Below are positions 36,530-45,459 of a stretch of 64,000 nucleotides of DNA, piece by piece. Within the stretch, counting starts at the first letter, position 1. Each line of letters opens with the position of its first letter. Location of the stretch: positions 1,122,816 to 1,186,815 of the forward strand of contig NZ_JACDUR010000002.1 in assembly GCF_013761175.1 (NCBI RefSeq), given 5' to 3'. Origin of the DNA: Nonomuraea soli (GTDB taxonomy: Bacteria > Actinomycetota > Actinomycetes > Streptosporangiales > Streptosporangiaceae). The position numbers and the translations under genes are program-made. Below the pieces are notes generated by a model, which saw nothing but the letters and a program-made list of their open reading frames with translations, searched no databases and was not told the origin of the DNA.

Positions 36530-37444
36530 ATGAGGCGTTGGGTGCGATGGGTGACGGCGCTGGTCGCGGTGCTGGTGGCCGTGACGTTGTTCGGAGCGTA
36601 CGGCTGGCAGCCGGCCGCCGTGGAGGGCTACCGCTCGCCGTACGAAAGCAGCTACCTCGACACCGCCCTGGCGCGCTTCCACTACAGCAAGACCGGCAGC
36701 GGTTCTCCGGTGGTGCTGGTGGCGGGCGGCGCGCAGTGGCTCTACTCCTACCGCGACACGATCCCGGAGCTGGCCCGCGAGCACACCGTGTACGCCGTCG
36801 ACCTTCCCGGTCAGGGCTACACGACGGTGAAGGGGGAGTTCGCCTACGACATCCCCTCGATGGCGCGCGCCCTGGGAACGTTCCTGGACGCGGCGCGGCT
36901 GCCGGCCGTCTCCCTGGTGGGCCACTCCTGGGGAGGCGCCTGGTCGCTCTACTACGCCGAGCACAACCCGGGCCGTGTCGAGCGGCTGGCCCTGCTCGAC
37001 TCCCCCGGGCTGGACAAGCCGCTGGCCTCGCAGACGCGGCTGTTCTCCGTGCCCGTCGTCGGCGAGCTCGCGGTCAAGCTGATGGGCCGCTCCGACTTCG
37101 AGAAGAGCCTGCGCACCGCCTTCGCCCGCCAGGACCGCGTCACCGCCGAGGTCGTGGACGAGACCTGGCACTGGCTGTCTCGCCCCGACAAGCGGGAGGC
37201 GTTCGTCCGGCTGGCCCGTACCCAGGACTACACCGCCACGGACGCCGCTCTGGCCCGGCTGCGCGCCCGCACCCTGGTGATCTGGGGCGAACAGGACCAG
37301 TGGCTGCCCGCCTCCTACGCCCACGACTACGGCAGGCGCATCCCCGCCGCCACCGTGCACGTCGTGCCAGGAGCGGGACACAATGTGCACGAGGACGCCC
37401 CGCAGCAGGTCAACGCCCTGCTGGCGGGCTTCCTCACGAGCTAG
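36530..37444 (+). CDS. Membrane-anchored or secreted alpha/beta hydrolase
   Basis: 304 residues. An N-terminal hydrophobic segment (residues 5-22) directs export or anchoring. GHSWGG nucleophile elbow, the acid Asp in WGEQDQWLP and His in GAGHNVHED are visible. It resembles proline iminopeptidase/epoxide-hydrolase-like proteins. ATG at 36530 is preferred for its AAGGA spacing; another lies at 36524. It begins 35 bp after the sigma factor stop and may share its transcript. Confidence 0.85.
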   Translation: MRRWVRWVTALVAVLVAVTLFGAYGWQPAAVEGYRSPYESSYLDTALARFHYSKTGSGSPVVLVAGGAQWLYSYRDTIPELAREHTVYAVDLPGQGYTTVKGEFAYDIPSMARALGTFLDAARLPAVSLVGHSWGGAWSLYYAEHNPGRVERLALLDSPGLDKPLASQTRLFSVPVVGELAVKLMGRSDFEKSLRTAFARQDRVTAEVVDETWHWLSRPDKREAFVRLARTQDYTATDAALARLRARTLVIWGEQDQWLPASYAHDYGRRIPAATVHVVPGAGHNVHEDAPQQVNALLAGFLTS

Positions 37445-38625
37445 TCGAGGGCGCTGCCCTTCTTCCACTCCTTGAACGACAGCTGCCAGAACCCCCAGCC
37501 GTTGTTCCACTCCAGCTTGCGGTTGGTGCCCTTGATGTCGACGATGTCGCCGCGCTGGTTGTTGGAGTAGAACCACTTGGCCTGGTCCGGGCGGGCGTTG
37601 ACGCAGCCGTGGCTGACGTTGCGCACGCCCTGGGCCCACACGTTGTCCTTGGCGTGCACGTACTCGCCGCTGTTGGAGATGCGCACGGCGTGGTTGATGA
37701 GCACCTTGTAGTAGCCGGGGTCGCCCTTCTTGCGGCCGGGCGACTCCATCCAGACCGGGTTGACCGCCTCCATGGTCAGGTGCACGCCGGACGTGGTGGT
37801 GTATTCGCGGGTGGTGGCGTTGCCGGCCGAGACCTTCATGGTCTGGACGAGCTTGCCGTCCTCGCGGACGTACATGACCTTCTTGCGCACGTCGAGGGTG
37901 GAGATGCGCCTGGCGCCGATCTCGATGGTCTTGGTCATGTCCGCGGTGCCGTACAGGCCCTTGCCGCCGCGTACGCCGGTGATGGCGGCGGTGAAGGTGA
38001 CGGTCTGGTGGGCGGGCCAGTACTTGGCGGTGCGGTAGATGACCTGGTCGTCGGCGATCCATCGCCAGGCGCCCTCGGCGGGCTTTTCGGCCTCGACCTG
38101 CAGGGCTTGCTCGACGGCCTTCTTGTCGGTGACGGCGGTGTTGAAGCGCACGATGATCGGCGCCCCCACGCCGACCTTCTCGCCCTTGACCGCGGGGGTC
38201 ACGTCGATGACGGTCAGTGACCGGGCAGGCTTGGCGGTGGTGAACGTCGCCTGCTGCGTGGTGGGGCCGGCGGTGGCGGCCACGGTGTAGCTGGTGGACG
38301 GCTTGAGCGGCGTCCTGGAGACCCACTTGGTGCGGTCGGCGTTGAAGGCGCCTTCCAGGCTCTGGCCGTCGGCCTGGAGGTTCACCTCGTCGAGCGGGCC
38401 GCCGATGGCGGCGACGACAACCTTTTTCTCGGGGTTGACGTTCGCTTTACCTTCGGCAGGGCTGATCTTGATGACGGGGCCCTGCGGGGTGGGGGTCGAG
38501 GTGGCGGCCTGGCCCGCGGTGCCGGGACCGTTCCCGGTGGCCGCGTTGGTGCCTGAGCACGCCGCTGTCGCCGCCGCGAGCAGCATCAGAGCGACGCCTT
38601 TCCGCCAACCGTGCGCAAACTTCAC
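37441..38625 (-). CDS. L,D-transpeptidase lipoprotein (Ig-like domains + YkuD)
   Basis: 394 residues. A lipoprotein signal with lipobox ending AATAAC-S near residue 24, then two Ig-like domains and the YkuD catalytic domain. Its active-site motif is H-x(10+)-SHGCVN: VSHGCVNARP, with catalytic Cys and the upstream His in HAVRIS. It makes 3-3 peptidoglycan cross-links and is the target of carbapenems. GTG at 38625 follows GAGAGGGTGG and gives a normal signal peptide. Its stop overlaps the hydrolase stop in a CTAG. Confidence 0.92.
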   Translation of the reverse strand: MKFAHGWRKGVALMLLAAATAACSGTNAATGNGPGTAGQAATSTPTPQGPVIKISPAEGKANVNPEKKVVVAAIGGPLDEVNLQADGQSLEGAFNADRTKWVSRTPLKPSTSYTVAATAGPTTQQATFTTAKPARSLTVIDVTPAVKGEKVGVGAPIIVRFNTAVTDKKAVEQALQVEAEKPAEGAWRWIADDQVIYRTAKYWPAHQTVTFTAAITGVRGGKGLYGTADMTKTIEIGARRISTLDVRKKVMYVREDGKLVQTMKVSAGNATTREYTTTSGVHLTMEAVNPVWMESPGRKKGDPGYYKVLINHAVRISNSGEYVHAKDNVWAQGVRNVSHGCVNARPDQAKWFYSNNQRGDIVDIKGTNRKLEWNNGWGFWQLSFKEWKKGSALD

Positions 38626-38764
38626 TGCCACCCTCTCCCCCAGGCATGCCATGTGCATGCCAAACCTTAATGCTCCTATTTGTGTGACGCTGCAAGCTTC
38701 TGGAGAGTTCAGTCACATTTCGATCACTCGCCGCAGTCAGGGCATGGTCAATTACGATGACCGG

Positions 38765-40036
38765 ATGCTGACTGCCGCTTCCCCTACGGCTCCGGCCCGC
38801 ACCAGCCGGCTGGCGTGGCTCGACGCGCTGCGCGGGGTGGCGGCGCTGGTGGTGGTGTTCGAGCACGCCATCGACCCGCTGCTGGGCGAGGTGCCCAAGG
38901 ACCGCTTCGCGTTCGGCACCTTCGGGGTGATGGTGTTCTTCCTGGTGAGCGGCTACATCGTGCCGGCGTCGCTGGAGCGGCGCGGCAGCGTGCGGGGCTT
39001 TTGGATCTCGCGGGTGATGCGGCTGTACCCGTTGTGGGCGGTGTGCGTGGCCGGCAGCGTGCTGCTGGCGGCGCTGGGCTGGGTGGGCGTGCACGAGTGG
39101 TGGGGGCAGCGGCCGGTGGCGATGGCGGTGGGCCACGTGACGATGCTGCAGGATCTGCTGAACCGGGCGAACCTGGTCAACGTGCTGTGGACGCTGTCGT
39201 TCGAGATGGTGTTCTACCTGCTGGTGACGGCGCTGTTCACGCTCGGGCTGCAGGGGCGCAGCGTGACGTGGGCGCTGGCGCTGGGCGGGGCGGCGGTGGC
39301 GGGCGCGGTGGCGGGGCTGCCGTGGGCGGCGTTGTCGGCGGGCGGGTCCGGCCGGATGCTGGCGGCGACGCTGGCGGTGGTGGGCGTGCTGGGGGCGGGC
39401 CTGGGCGCGGTGCTGGCCGGAGGGGCGAGGGTACGGCGGGCGGGCGCGCTGGTGCTGATCGGGGCGCTGGTGGTGGTGCTGGGGGTCAATCAGGAGTATC
39501 CCTATCCGCACACGGGGCTGCTGATCTTGGCGACGATGTTCGCGGGCACGGCGTTGTGGCGCGCGGAGTCGGGGCAGATCCCGTGGCGGCGGGCGGCGTG
39601 GACGCTGCTGGTGCCGGTCGCGGGGGTGGCGCTGGCGCTCGGCTGGGGGCTGATGCCGCCGGGGCGTGAGCGGATGGCCGAGGCGCTGGCGGTGGCGGCG
39701 GCGTGGGTGACGTTCGCGGTGGCGATGGGGCTGCGCCGGCGCGCGGTGCCGGCCTGGACGGCGTGGCTGGGCGTGGTGTCGTATTCGCTGTACCTGCTGC
39801 ACCCGCTGCTGCTGCAGGCCGCACGCCAGGTGGTGGCCGAGGACGGCCCGCTTGCCGTACGGCTGGCGGTGCTGGCGGCGGCGGTGGCGGCGCTGCTGGG
39901 GTTGAGCGCGCTGACGTGGCGGTGGGTGGAGGCGCCCGCGCAGCGCCTGGGCAGACGGTGGGTCAACCGGCAGGCCGGCCACCCGGCCGGCCAGGAGGTC
40001 AGCCAGGGAGTCAGCCGGGCGACAGGCGGTGGGTGA
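38765..40036 (+). CDS. Acyltransferase family 3 membrane protein
   Basis: 423 residues, about ten membrane helices. The family start LAWLDALRGVAALVVVFEHAI has the catalytic His, then FGVMVFFLVSGYIVPASLERR and FWISRVMRLYPLW. Members O-acylate sugars or cell-wall polymers. ATG at 38765 is used; an upstream ATG at 38744 is also possible. Convergent with the helicase gene with a 26-bp overlap. Confidence 0.88.
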   Translation: MLTAASPTAPARTSRLAWLDALRGVAALVVVFEHAIDPLLGEVPKDRFAFGTFGVMVFFLVSGYIVPASLERRGSVRGFWISRVMRLYPLWAVCVAGSVLLAALGWVGVHEWWGQRPVAMAVGHVTMLQDLLNRANLVNVLWTLSFEMVFYLLVTALFTLGLQGRSVTWALALGGAAVAGAVAGLPWAALSAGGSGRMLAATLAVVGVLGAGLGAVLAGGARVRRAGALVLIGALVVVLGVNQEYPYPHTGLLILATMFAGTALWRAESGQIPWRRAAWTLLVPVAGVALALGWGLMPPGRERMAEALAVAAAWVTFAVAMGLRRRAVPAWTAWLGVVSYSLYLLHPLLLQAARQVVAEDGPLAVRLAVLAAAVAALLGLSALTWRWVEAPAQRLGRRWVNRQAGHPAGQEVSQGVSRATGGG

Positions 40037-42218
40037 GCCCGGTGTGGCGGCGGCCGGCGCCGCGGGTGCGGATCGCCTGCCCCAGGGCGCGGCGTGAACC
40101 GACGATGACGACGAGCTTCTTGGCCCGGGTGATGGCGGTGTAGAGCAGGTTGCGCTGCAGCATCATCCACGCGCTGGTGGACAGCGGCACCACGACGGCC
40201 GGATACTCGCTGCCCTGGGAGCGGTGGATGGAGACGGCGTAGGCGTGGGTGAGCTCGTCGAGCTCGTCGAAGGAGTAGTCGACGTTCTCGTCCTCGTCGG
40301 TCAGGACGGTCAGCTTCGACTCCTCGGGCCGGATGTCGACCACGACGCCGACGGTGCCGTTGAAGACGCCCGCGGCGCCCTTGTCGTAGTTGTTGCGCAG
40401 CTGGGTGACCTTGTCGCCGACGCGGTAGACGCGGCCGCCGTAGCGGCGTTCCGGCTGGTTGTCGCGGGCGGGGGTCAGAGCGTCCTGCAGGGCGAGGTTG
40501 AGCGCCCCGGCCCCGGCGGCCCCGCGGTGCATCGGCGCCAGGACCTGCACGTCGCGGCGCGGGTCGAGACCGAACTTGCGCGGGATGCGGCGGGCGACGA
40601 CGTCGACGGTGAGGGCGGCGATGTCCTCGGGTTCGTCGCACGGGAAGAGGAAGAAGTCGTTCATGCCCTCCAGGACGGGGTGGCGGCCGTCGTTGACGCG
40701 GTGGGCGTTGGTGACCACACCCGACTGCGCCGCCTGGCGGAAGACCTGCGTGAGCCGGACGCGGGGGATGTCGGGCGCGGCGAGCAGGTCCTTGAGTACC
40801 TCGCCCGCGCCGACCGAGGGCAGCTGGTCGACGTCGCCGACGAACAGCAGGTGCGCGCCGGGCGGCACGGCCTTGACGAGCTTGTTGGCCAGCAGCAGGT
40901 CGAGCATGGAGGCCTCGTCGACGACGATGAGGTCGGCCTGCAGGGGGTTGTCGCGGTCGAAGGTGGCATCGCCGCCGGGCCGCAGCTGCAGCAGGCGGTG
41001 GACGGTGGTCGCCTCGTGGCCGGTCAGTTCGGCCAGGCGTTTGGCGGCCCGTCCGGTGGGGGCGGCGAGGATGACCTTGGCCTTGCGGGCGCGGGCCATC
41101 AAGACGATGGAGCGCACGGTGAAGGACTTGCCGCAGCCGGGGCCGCCGGTCAGGACGGCGAGCTTCTCGGTGAGCGCCAGCCGTACGGCCTGGCGCTGTT
41201 CGGGGGCGAGGTCGGCGCCGGTCTGGCCGTGCAGCCACTGTTCGGCCCTGGCCCAGTCGACGTCGTGGAAGGCCTTGAGGCGGTCGTGGCGGTTGTGCAG
41301 CAGGGACAGCAGGGTGGCGGCCAGGCTCTGCTCGGCGCGGTGGAAGGGCACCAGGTAGATGGCGGGGACGGCGCTGTCGCCGGCCGGGACGCTCTCGCGC
41401 ACGACCTCCTCGGCGGTGATCGACTCCTCCAGGCAGGCGGCGACCAGGTCGGCGGGCACGTCGAGGATCTTGACGGCGTCGGCGACGAGGTTGGGGGCCG
41501 GCAGGTAGCAGTGGCCGTCGTCGGCGGCCTGCGACAGCGTGTAGCGCAGGCCGGCCTTGACGCGTTCGGGGCTGTCGTGGGGGATGCCGACGGCCTGGGC
41601 GATGGTGTCGGCGGTCTTGAAGCCGATGCCCCACACGTCGTCGGCGAGCCGGTACGGCTGGCTCTTGACGACGGTGATGGAGGCTTCGCCGTACTGCTTG
41701 AAGATGCGCACGGCGATGGAGGTGGAGACGCCGACGCCCTGCAGGAAGATCATCACCTCTTTGATGATCTTCTGTTCGTCCCAGGCCTTGGCGATCATCT
41801 TGGTGCGTTTGGGGCCCAGGCCGGGGACTTCGACGAGTTTCTCCGGGCTCTTCTCGATGACGTCGAGGGTGTCGGTGCCGAAGTGGGCGACGATGCGTTC
41901 GGCCATCTTGGGGCCGATGCCCTTGATCAGTCCGGAGCCGAGATAGCGCTGGATGCCCTGGATGGTGGCGGGCAGGACCGTCTGGTAGGACCACACCTCG
42001 AACTGCCGGCCGTACTTGGGGTGCGAGCCCCAGCGGCCCTCCAGCCGCAGCGACTCGCCGACCTGCGCGCCCAGCAGCGGGCCGACGACGGTGAGCAGGT
42101 CGGGGCCCGACCGCTCGGTGGCCACCCGGGCGATGGTGTAGCCCGTCTCCTCGCTCTGGAAGGTGATGCGTTCCAGGATCGCGTTGAGCTGGACGGGACG
42201 CGGGCGCTCGGGCTGCAC
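40011..42218 (-). CDS. RecD2-like SF1B DNA helicase
   Basis: 735 residues. N-terminal OB-like region and helix-hairpin-helix units (GSGLIKGIGPKMAERIVAHFG, VEVPGLGPKRTKMIAKAW), then two RecA-like domains: Walker A TGGPGCGKSFT, Walker B DLIVVDEASML, motif GDVDQLPSVGAGEVL, and the C-terminal UvrD-like THAYAVSIHRSQGSEYPAVVVPL...NLLYTAITRAKKLVVIVGS. Such RecD2 proteins unwind DNA 5' to 3' outside RecBCD. GTG at 42218 has GGAG upstream. Confidence 0.92.
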   Translation of the reverse strand: MQPERPRPVQLNAILERITFQSEETGYTIARVATERSGPDLLTVVGPLLGAQVGESLRLEGRWGSHPKYGRQFEVWSYQTVLPATIQGIQRYLGSGLIKGIGPKMAERIVAHFGTDTLDVIEKSPEKLVEVPGLGPKRTKMIAKAWDEQKIIKEVMIFLQGVGVSTSIAVRIFKQYGEASITVVKSQPYRLADDVWGIGFKTADTIAQAVGIPHDSPERVKAGLRYTLSQAADDGHCYLPAPNLVADAVKILDVPADLVAACLEESITAEEVVRESVPAGDSAVPAIYLVPFHRAEQSLAATLLSLLHNRHDRLKAFHDVDWARAEQWLHGQTGADLAPEQRQAVRLALTEKLAVLTGGPGCGKSFTVRSIVLMARARKAKVILAAPTGRAAKRLAELTGHEATTVHRLLQLRPGGDATFDRDNPLQADLIVVDEASMLDLLLANKLVKAVPPGAHLLFVGDVDQLPSVGAGEVLKDLLAAPDIPRVRLTQVFRQAAQSGVVTNAHRVNDGRHPVLEGMNDFFLFPCDEPEDIAALTVDVVARRIPRKFGLDPRRDVQVLAPMHRGAAGAGALNLALQDALTPARDNQPERRYGGRVYRVGDKVTQLRNNYDKGAAGVFNGTVGVVVDIRPEESKLTVLTDEDENVDYSFDELDELTHAYAVSIHRSQGSEYPAVVVPLSTSAWMMLQRNLLYTAITRAKKLVVIVGSRRALGQAIRTRGAGRRHTGLTHRLSPG

Positions 42219-42296
42219 GCGCTCCAGGATAGGGCGAGCGGCGCGATCTTCGCCGCGACGGTGCACACTGCGAGCAGGCGATGGGGAGGTCGGGAC

Positions 42297-43256
42297 GTGC
42301 GCTACGGCATGCTGCTGGGTCCGGTCGTGGCGCTCGTGACGCTGACCGGGTGCACCGTGAGTGAGCCGACAGCACAGCCGACGACGCAGCCGACGACGCA
42401 GCCGACGGCACAGCCGACCACTGTGATCACGCCCGGGAGTTCCCCTGGTGGGTGCGACGGCGGTCAAGGGCTGAAGGCCGGGCGGCACACGATCCAGCAC
42501 GACGGGGTCAAGCGCACCTCCCTGCTGGCCCTGCCCCGCCACGACGGCCCTCGGCCGGTGATCCTCAACCTGCACGGCCTGGGCAGCAACGCCCTGCAGC
42601 AGAACGGCTACAGCCGCCTGGCCGAGCGGGCCACCGCCCGTGGCTACATCGTCGCCACCCCCGACGCCGCGCCCGACCGGCTCGGCTGGGGCCTGCCGGG
42701 ACTGTTCGGCCCCGACGACAGCGGCTTCCTGGGGGCGGTGCTGGACCTGCTGGAGCGGCGGTTGTGCGTCGACGGGCGGCGGGAGTTCGCCGCGGGCATG
42801 TCGATGGGCGCCGGCATGTCGATGGGACTGATCTGCGGGCTGGAGGGGCGGCTGGCCGGGGTGGCGCCGGTGGCGGGCGTCAACATCATCCCGCCGTGCG
42901 CGACGGCGCGGCCGACGACCATCGTGGCCTTCCACGGCACCGACGACACGATCGTGCCGTTCAAGGGCGGCCATCCGTTCTCGCAGCGGACCGGGCGGCT
43001 GCGCGAGCTCGGCAAGATGATCAACCTGCGGCCGGTAACCGACAGCGTCGCGGCGTGGGCGACGGCCATGGGCTGCCGCAAGGCCGGTTCCGGGTGGTCG
43101 GGATGCCGAGGCGGGGTGAGCGTGAAGCTGTACACGCTGCGCGGGGCCGGGCACACCTGGCCAGGCGCCCAGCCGGTCGCGCGCCTGGGCGTCACCGCCG
43201 GACTGGCGGCCAACGAGGTGCTGCTGGACGCCTTCGACGCCGCGCCGGCGCGCTGA
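42297..43256 (+). CDS. Lipoprotein esterase (LpqC/PHB-depolymerase-like)
   Basis: 319 residues. GTG start with GGGGAGG 7 bp upstream. Lipoprotein signal with lipobox LTGC, then a QPTT linker. The esterase fold follows: LNLHGLGSNA, nucleophile loop GMSMGAGMSMG, FHGTDDTIVPF and GAGHTWPG (Ser, Asp, His triad). It resembles LpqC and feruloyl esterase/polyhydroxybutyrate depolymerase proteins. Substrate unknown. Confidence 0.85.
   Translation: MRYGMLLGPVVALVTLTGCTVSEPTAQPTTQPTTQPTAQPTTVITPGSSPGGCDGGQGLKAGRHTIQHDGVKRTSLLALPRHDGPRPVILNLHGLGSNALQQNGYSRLAERATARGYIVATPDAAPDRLGWGLPGLFGPDDSGFLGAVLDLLERRLCVDGRREFAAGMSMGAGMSMGLICGLEGRLAGVAPVAGVNIIPPCATARPTTIVAFHGTDDTIVPFKGGHPFSQRTGRLRELGKMINLRPVTDSVAAWATAMGCRKAGSGWSGCRGGVSVKLYTLRGAGHTWPGAQPVARLGVTAGLAANEVLLDAFDAAPAR
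42375..42422 (+). repeat. Four 12-bp tandem units in the lipoprotein linker
   Basis: CAGCCGACGACG twice, then two variants (CAGCCGACGGCA, CAGCCGACCACT). Encodes a QPTT/QPTA linker between lipobox and enzyme domain. Confidence 0.8.
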
Positions 43257-43258
43257 GG

Positions 43259-44191
43259 TCAGGCGAGGGCCGAGGCCAGGTGCTCGGCGAGGGTGGCGGC
43301 CGGGCCGGGCGGCAGGTGGCCGCCGTGCAGGAGCTCGACGCGGTGCACCAGGCGCGGCCCGGCCAGGGGGACGCCCTGTACGGCATGCGGATGCTGGGCG
43401 GCGCCGGCGGGGAGGATGGCCAGGCCGTGGCCGGCGGCGATGAGGGTGAGCAGGGTGCGGGTGTCGCAGCCGGTGTAGTGCAGGCCGGTGCGGAAACCGT
43501 CCAGTCCTGAGGCTGCGCGCAGGCGGGACAGGGGGCCGCAGATCTGGGGGGCGTCGATCCACAGGGCGTCGACGAGGTCGGCCAGGTCGAGGGCGGGGCG
43601 CCCGGCCAGGGGGTGGGCGGCGGGCAGGGCGATGACGAGGGGGTGTTCGGCGACGCCCTGGGCGTGCAGGGGCGCGGTGGCGGGGGCGGGCAGCGGGTCG
43701 GTGGGGGCGGCGATGCCGTCGACGAGGGCCAGGTCGGCTTCGGCGGAGGCGACCAGGCGTGCGGCGTGCTCGGCGTCGGTGACGTGCACGCTGATGGCGA
43801 CCCCACGGGGCACGACGAACTGGAAGGCAGCGGGCTGAGTAGCGGCCTGGAAGGCGGCGGGCTGAGTAGCGGCGGGCTGGGGCGTGAGCTGGGGGAGGGC
43901 GAGCGGTGTCAGGGCCAGCCGGACCGGCCCGTGCGGCCTGATCGCGCGGGTGACGTCGGCGCGGGCCGCCTGCACCCGCAGCAGCAGCGGCCCGGCGTGC
44001 TCCAGCAGCCGCTCCCCCGCCGCCGTCGGCGCGACGGGCCTGCGGGCCAGCAGCACCACGCCCAGGTCGTGCTCCAGCGCGGCGATCTGCTGGGAGACGG
44101 CCGACTGCGTGTAGCCGAGCTCCTCGGCGGCCGCGGAGAAGGAGCCGAGACGGGCGACCGTCACGAACGTCCGCAGCAGGTGCGTCTCCAT
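43259..44191 (-). CDS. LysR-family transcriptional regulator
   Basis: 310 residues. HTH: LLRTFVTVARLGSFSAAAEELGYTQSAVSQQIAALEHDLGVVLLAR. The ligand domain follows, interrupted near residues 105-125 by a duplicated TQPAAFQ segment. Divergent from an amidotransferase gene 70 bp away, which is therefore its likely target. Confidence 0.9.
   Translation of the reverse strand: METHLLRTFVTVARLGSFSAAAEELGYTQSAVSQQIAALEHDLGVVLLARRPVAPTAAGERLLEHAGPLLLRVQAARADVTRAIRPHGPVRLALTPLALPQLTPQPAATQPAAFQAATQPAAFQFVVPRGVAISVHVTDAEHAARLVASAEADLALVDGIAAPTDPLPAPATAPLHAQGVAEHPLVIALPAAHPLAGRPALDLADLVDALWIDAPQICGPLSRLRAASGLDGFRTGLHYTGCDTRTLLTLIAAGHGLAILPAGAAQHPHAVQGVPLAGPRLVHRVELLHGGHLPPGPAATLAEHLASALA
43820..43873 (-). 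repeat. 27-bp tandem duplication in the LysR gene
   Basis: Two 27-bp copies (43820-43846 and 43847-43873) with one mismatch. In frame, they give the duplicated ATQPAAFQA segment between the DNA-binding and effector domains. Confidence 0.8.
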
Positions 44192-44261
44192 CAGCGCTCC
44201 TAATGGGCAGATGGCGAATCATCGTTGGAGTTGATCGGGCGGGTGTGGCCAGGATAGAGGC

Positions 44262-44969
44262 ATGACACAGCCCCGCATCGCCCTGGTGGGCGACCGCTCC
44301 CCCGCCGTACGCGCCCACGGCCGCATCCCCGTCCTGCTGCAAGCCCTGCGCGAGCAGGAAGGGCTGACGCTGGACGCCTACTGGATCCCCACCGACACCG
44401 TCGGCGACCTGTCGGGCTTCGACGGGGTGTGGATCGTGCCGGGCAGCCCGTATCGCAGCGAGCAGGGGGCGGTGCAGGCAGCGCGGACCGCGCGCGAGCT
44501 CGGCATCCCGCTGCTGGGCACGTGCGGCGGCTTCCAGCACGCGGTGCTGGAGTTCGCCAGGAACGTGTGCGGGCTGCGGGTGGCCCACGGCGAGAACACG
44601 CCGGAGGGCGGCGACGGGCTGCTGATCCGGCCGCTGGCGTGCTCGCTGGCCGGTCACGAGGCGCCCGTACGGCTGGCGGCCGGTTCACGGCTGGCGCGGC
44701 TGATGGGCGGTGAGCGGACGCTGGAGCGCTACCACTGCGCGTTCGGGCTGAACGCCGACTATCTGCCGGTGCTGCAGGAGCACGGGCTGCGGTTCGTCGG
44801 CCACGACGACGAGGGCGAGGTGCGGGCGGCGGAGCTGCCGGGCCACCCGTTCTACGTGCTGACGCTGTTCCAGCCCGAGCTGGCCGGTGACGGACGCCGG
44901 GCGCACCCGGTGATCGGCGCCTTCGCCGCCGCGGCCGCCGAACGCCACCGGGCCGCCCAGCCCGCGTAG
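44262..44969 (+). CDS. CTP-synthase-like class I glutamine amidotransferase domain protein
   Basis: 235 residues. Resembles the C-terminal domain of CTP synthase: ALVGDRSPAVRAH, DGVWIVPGSPYRSEQGAVQAARTARE, the nucleophile loop GTCGGFQHAVLEFAR and the end VLTLFQPEL, where the standard HPE is replaced by QPE. The synthase domain is absent. It may be a stand-alone amidase with an altered catalytic triad. Divergent from a LysR regulator. Confidence 0.8.
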   Translation: MTQPRIALVGDRSPAVRAHGRIPVLLQALREQEGLTLDAYWIPTDTVGDLSGFDGVWIVPGSPYRSEQGAVQAARTARELGIPLLGTCGGFQHAVLEFARNVCGLRVAHGENTPEGGDGLLIRPLACSLAGHEAPVRLAAGSRLARLMGGERTLERYHCAFGLNADYLPVLQEHGLRFVGHDDEGEVRAAELPGHPFYVLTLFQPELAGDGRRAHPVIGAFAAAAAERHRAAQPA

Positions 44970-44988
44970 CACCGAATCCGCGCGCGGC

Positions 44989-45459
44989 TCAGGAGGCCAG
45001 GCGGGCGAGTTTGCGCAGGGAGTGCACGGCCAGCGCCCGCATGACGGGCTTGGCCAGGCTGAAGGCGGCCAGGCCCGCCCTGCCGTACGGCAGGTGCAGG
45101 CGTTCGGCCCAGATGATGCGCGAACCGCCGCCGGGCAGGGCCCGCACCCGGATGACGCCGACGCCCCGCACGACGCGCCCGGTGTGCTCCATGACGATCA
45201 GCTCGGGCGGCCGCCAGGAGGTGATCGTCATGGGATCGGAGAACCCGACGGGCCCCAGGCCGGTGAAGGCCACGATCGACGAGCCCACCCCGCGCCCGCC
45301 CCCGGTGAGGGCCCGGGCGGAGGTGAGGAACATCCACTCGGCGTGACGCGGCCAGTCGACGAGCACGTCGAAGACCCGCTCGGGGCCGGCGCCGGTCTCG
45401 AGCGCGGCGGCCACCACCGCGCTGTTCGCCTCGTGCTCGTCCATCAGAGCATCCATCAT
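44989..45459 (-). CDS. SRPBCC (START-like) family protein
   Basis: 156 residues: GAGPERVFDVLVDWPRHAEWM, then strands with GVGSSIVAFTGLGPVGFSDPMTITSWRPPELIVMEHTGRVVRGVGVIRVRALPGGGSRIIWAERL. A ligand-binding cavity protein of the polyketide-cyclase/dehydrase type. Its ATG overlaps the stop of the glycosylase-like gene (ATGA), so the two are coupled. Confidence 0.82.
   Translation of the reverse strand: MMDALMDEHEANSAVVAAALETGAGPERVFDVLVDWPRHAEWMFLTSARALTGGGRGVGSSIVAFTGLGPVGFSDPMTITSWRPPELIVMEHTGRVVRGVGVIRVRALPGGGSRIIWAERLHLPYGRAGLAAFSLAKPVMRALAVHSLRKLARLAS

Noticed and set aside
42297..43256. Duplicated GMSMG motif in the esterase as an error
   Set aside because: Related esterases have a similar double pattern (GxSNGAGMSN), so it is probably natural.
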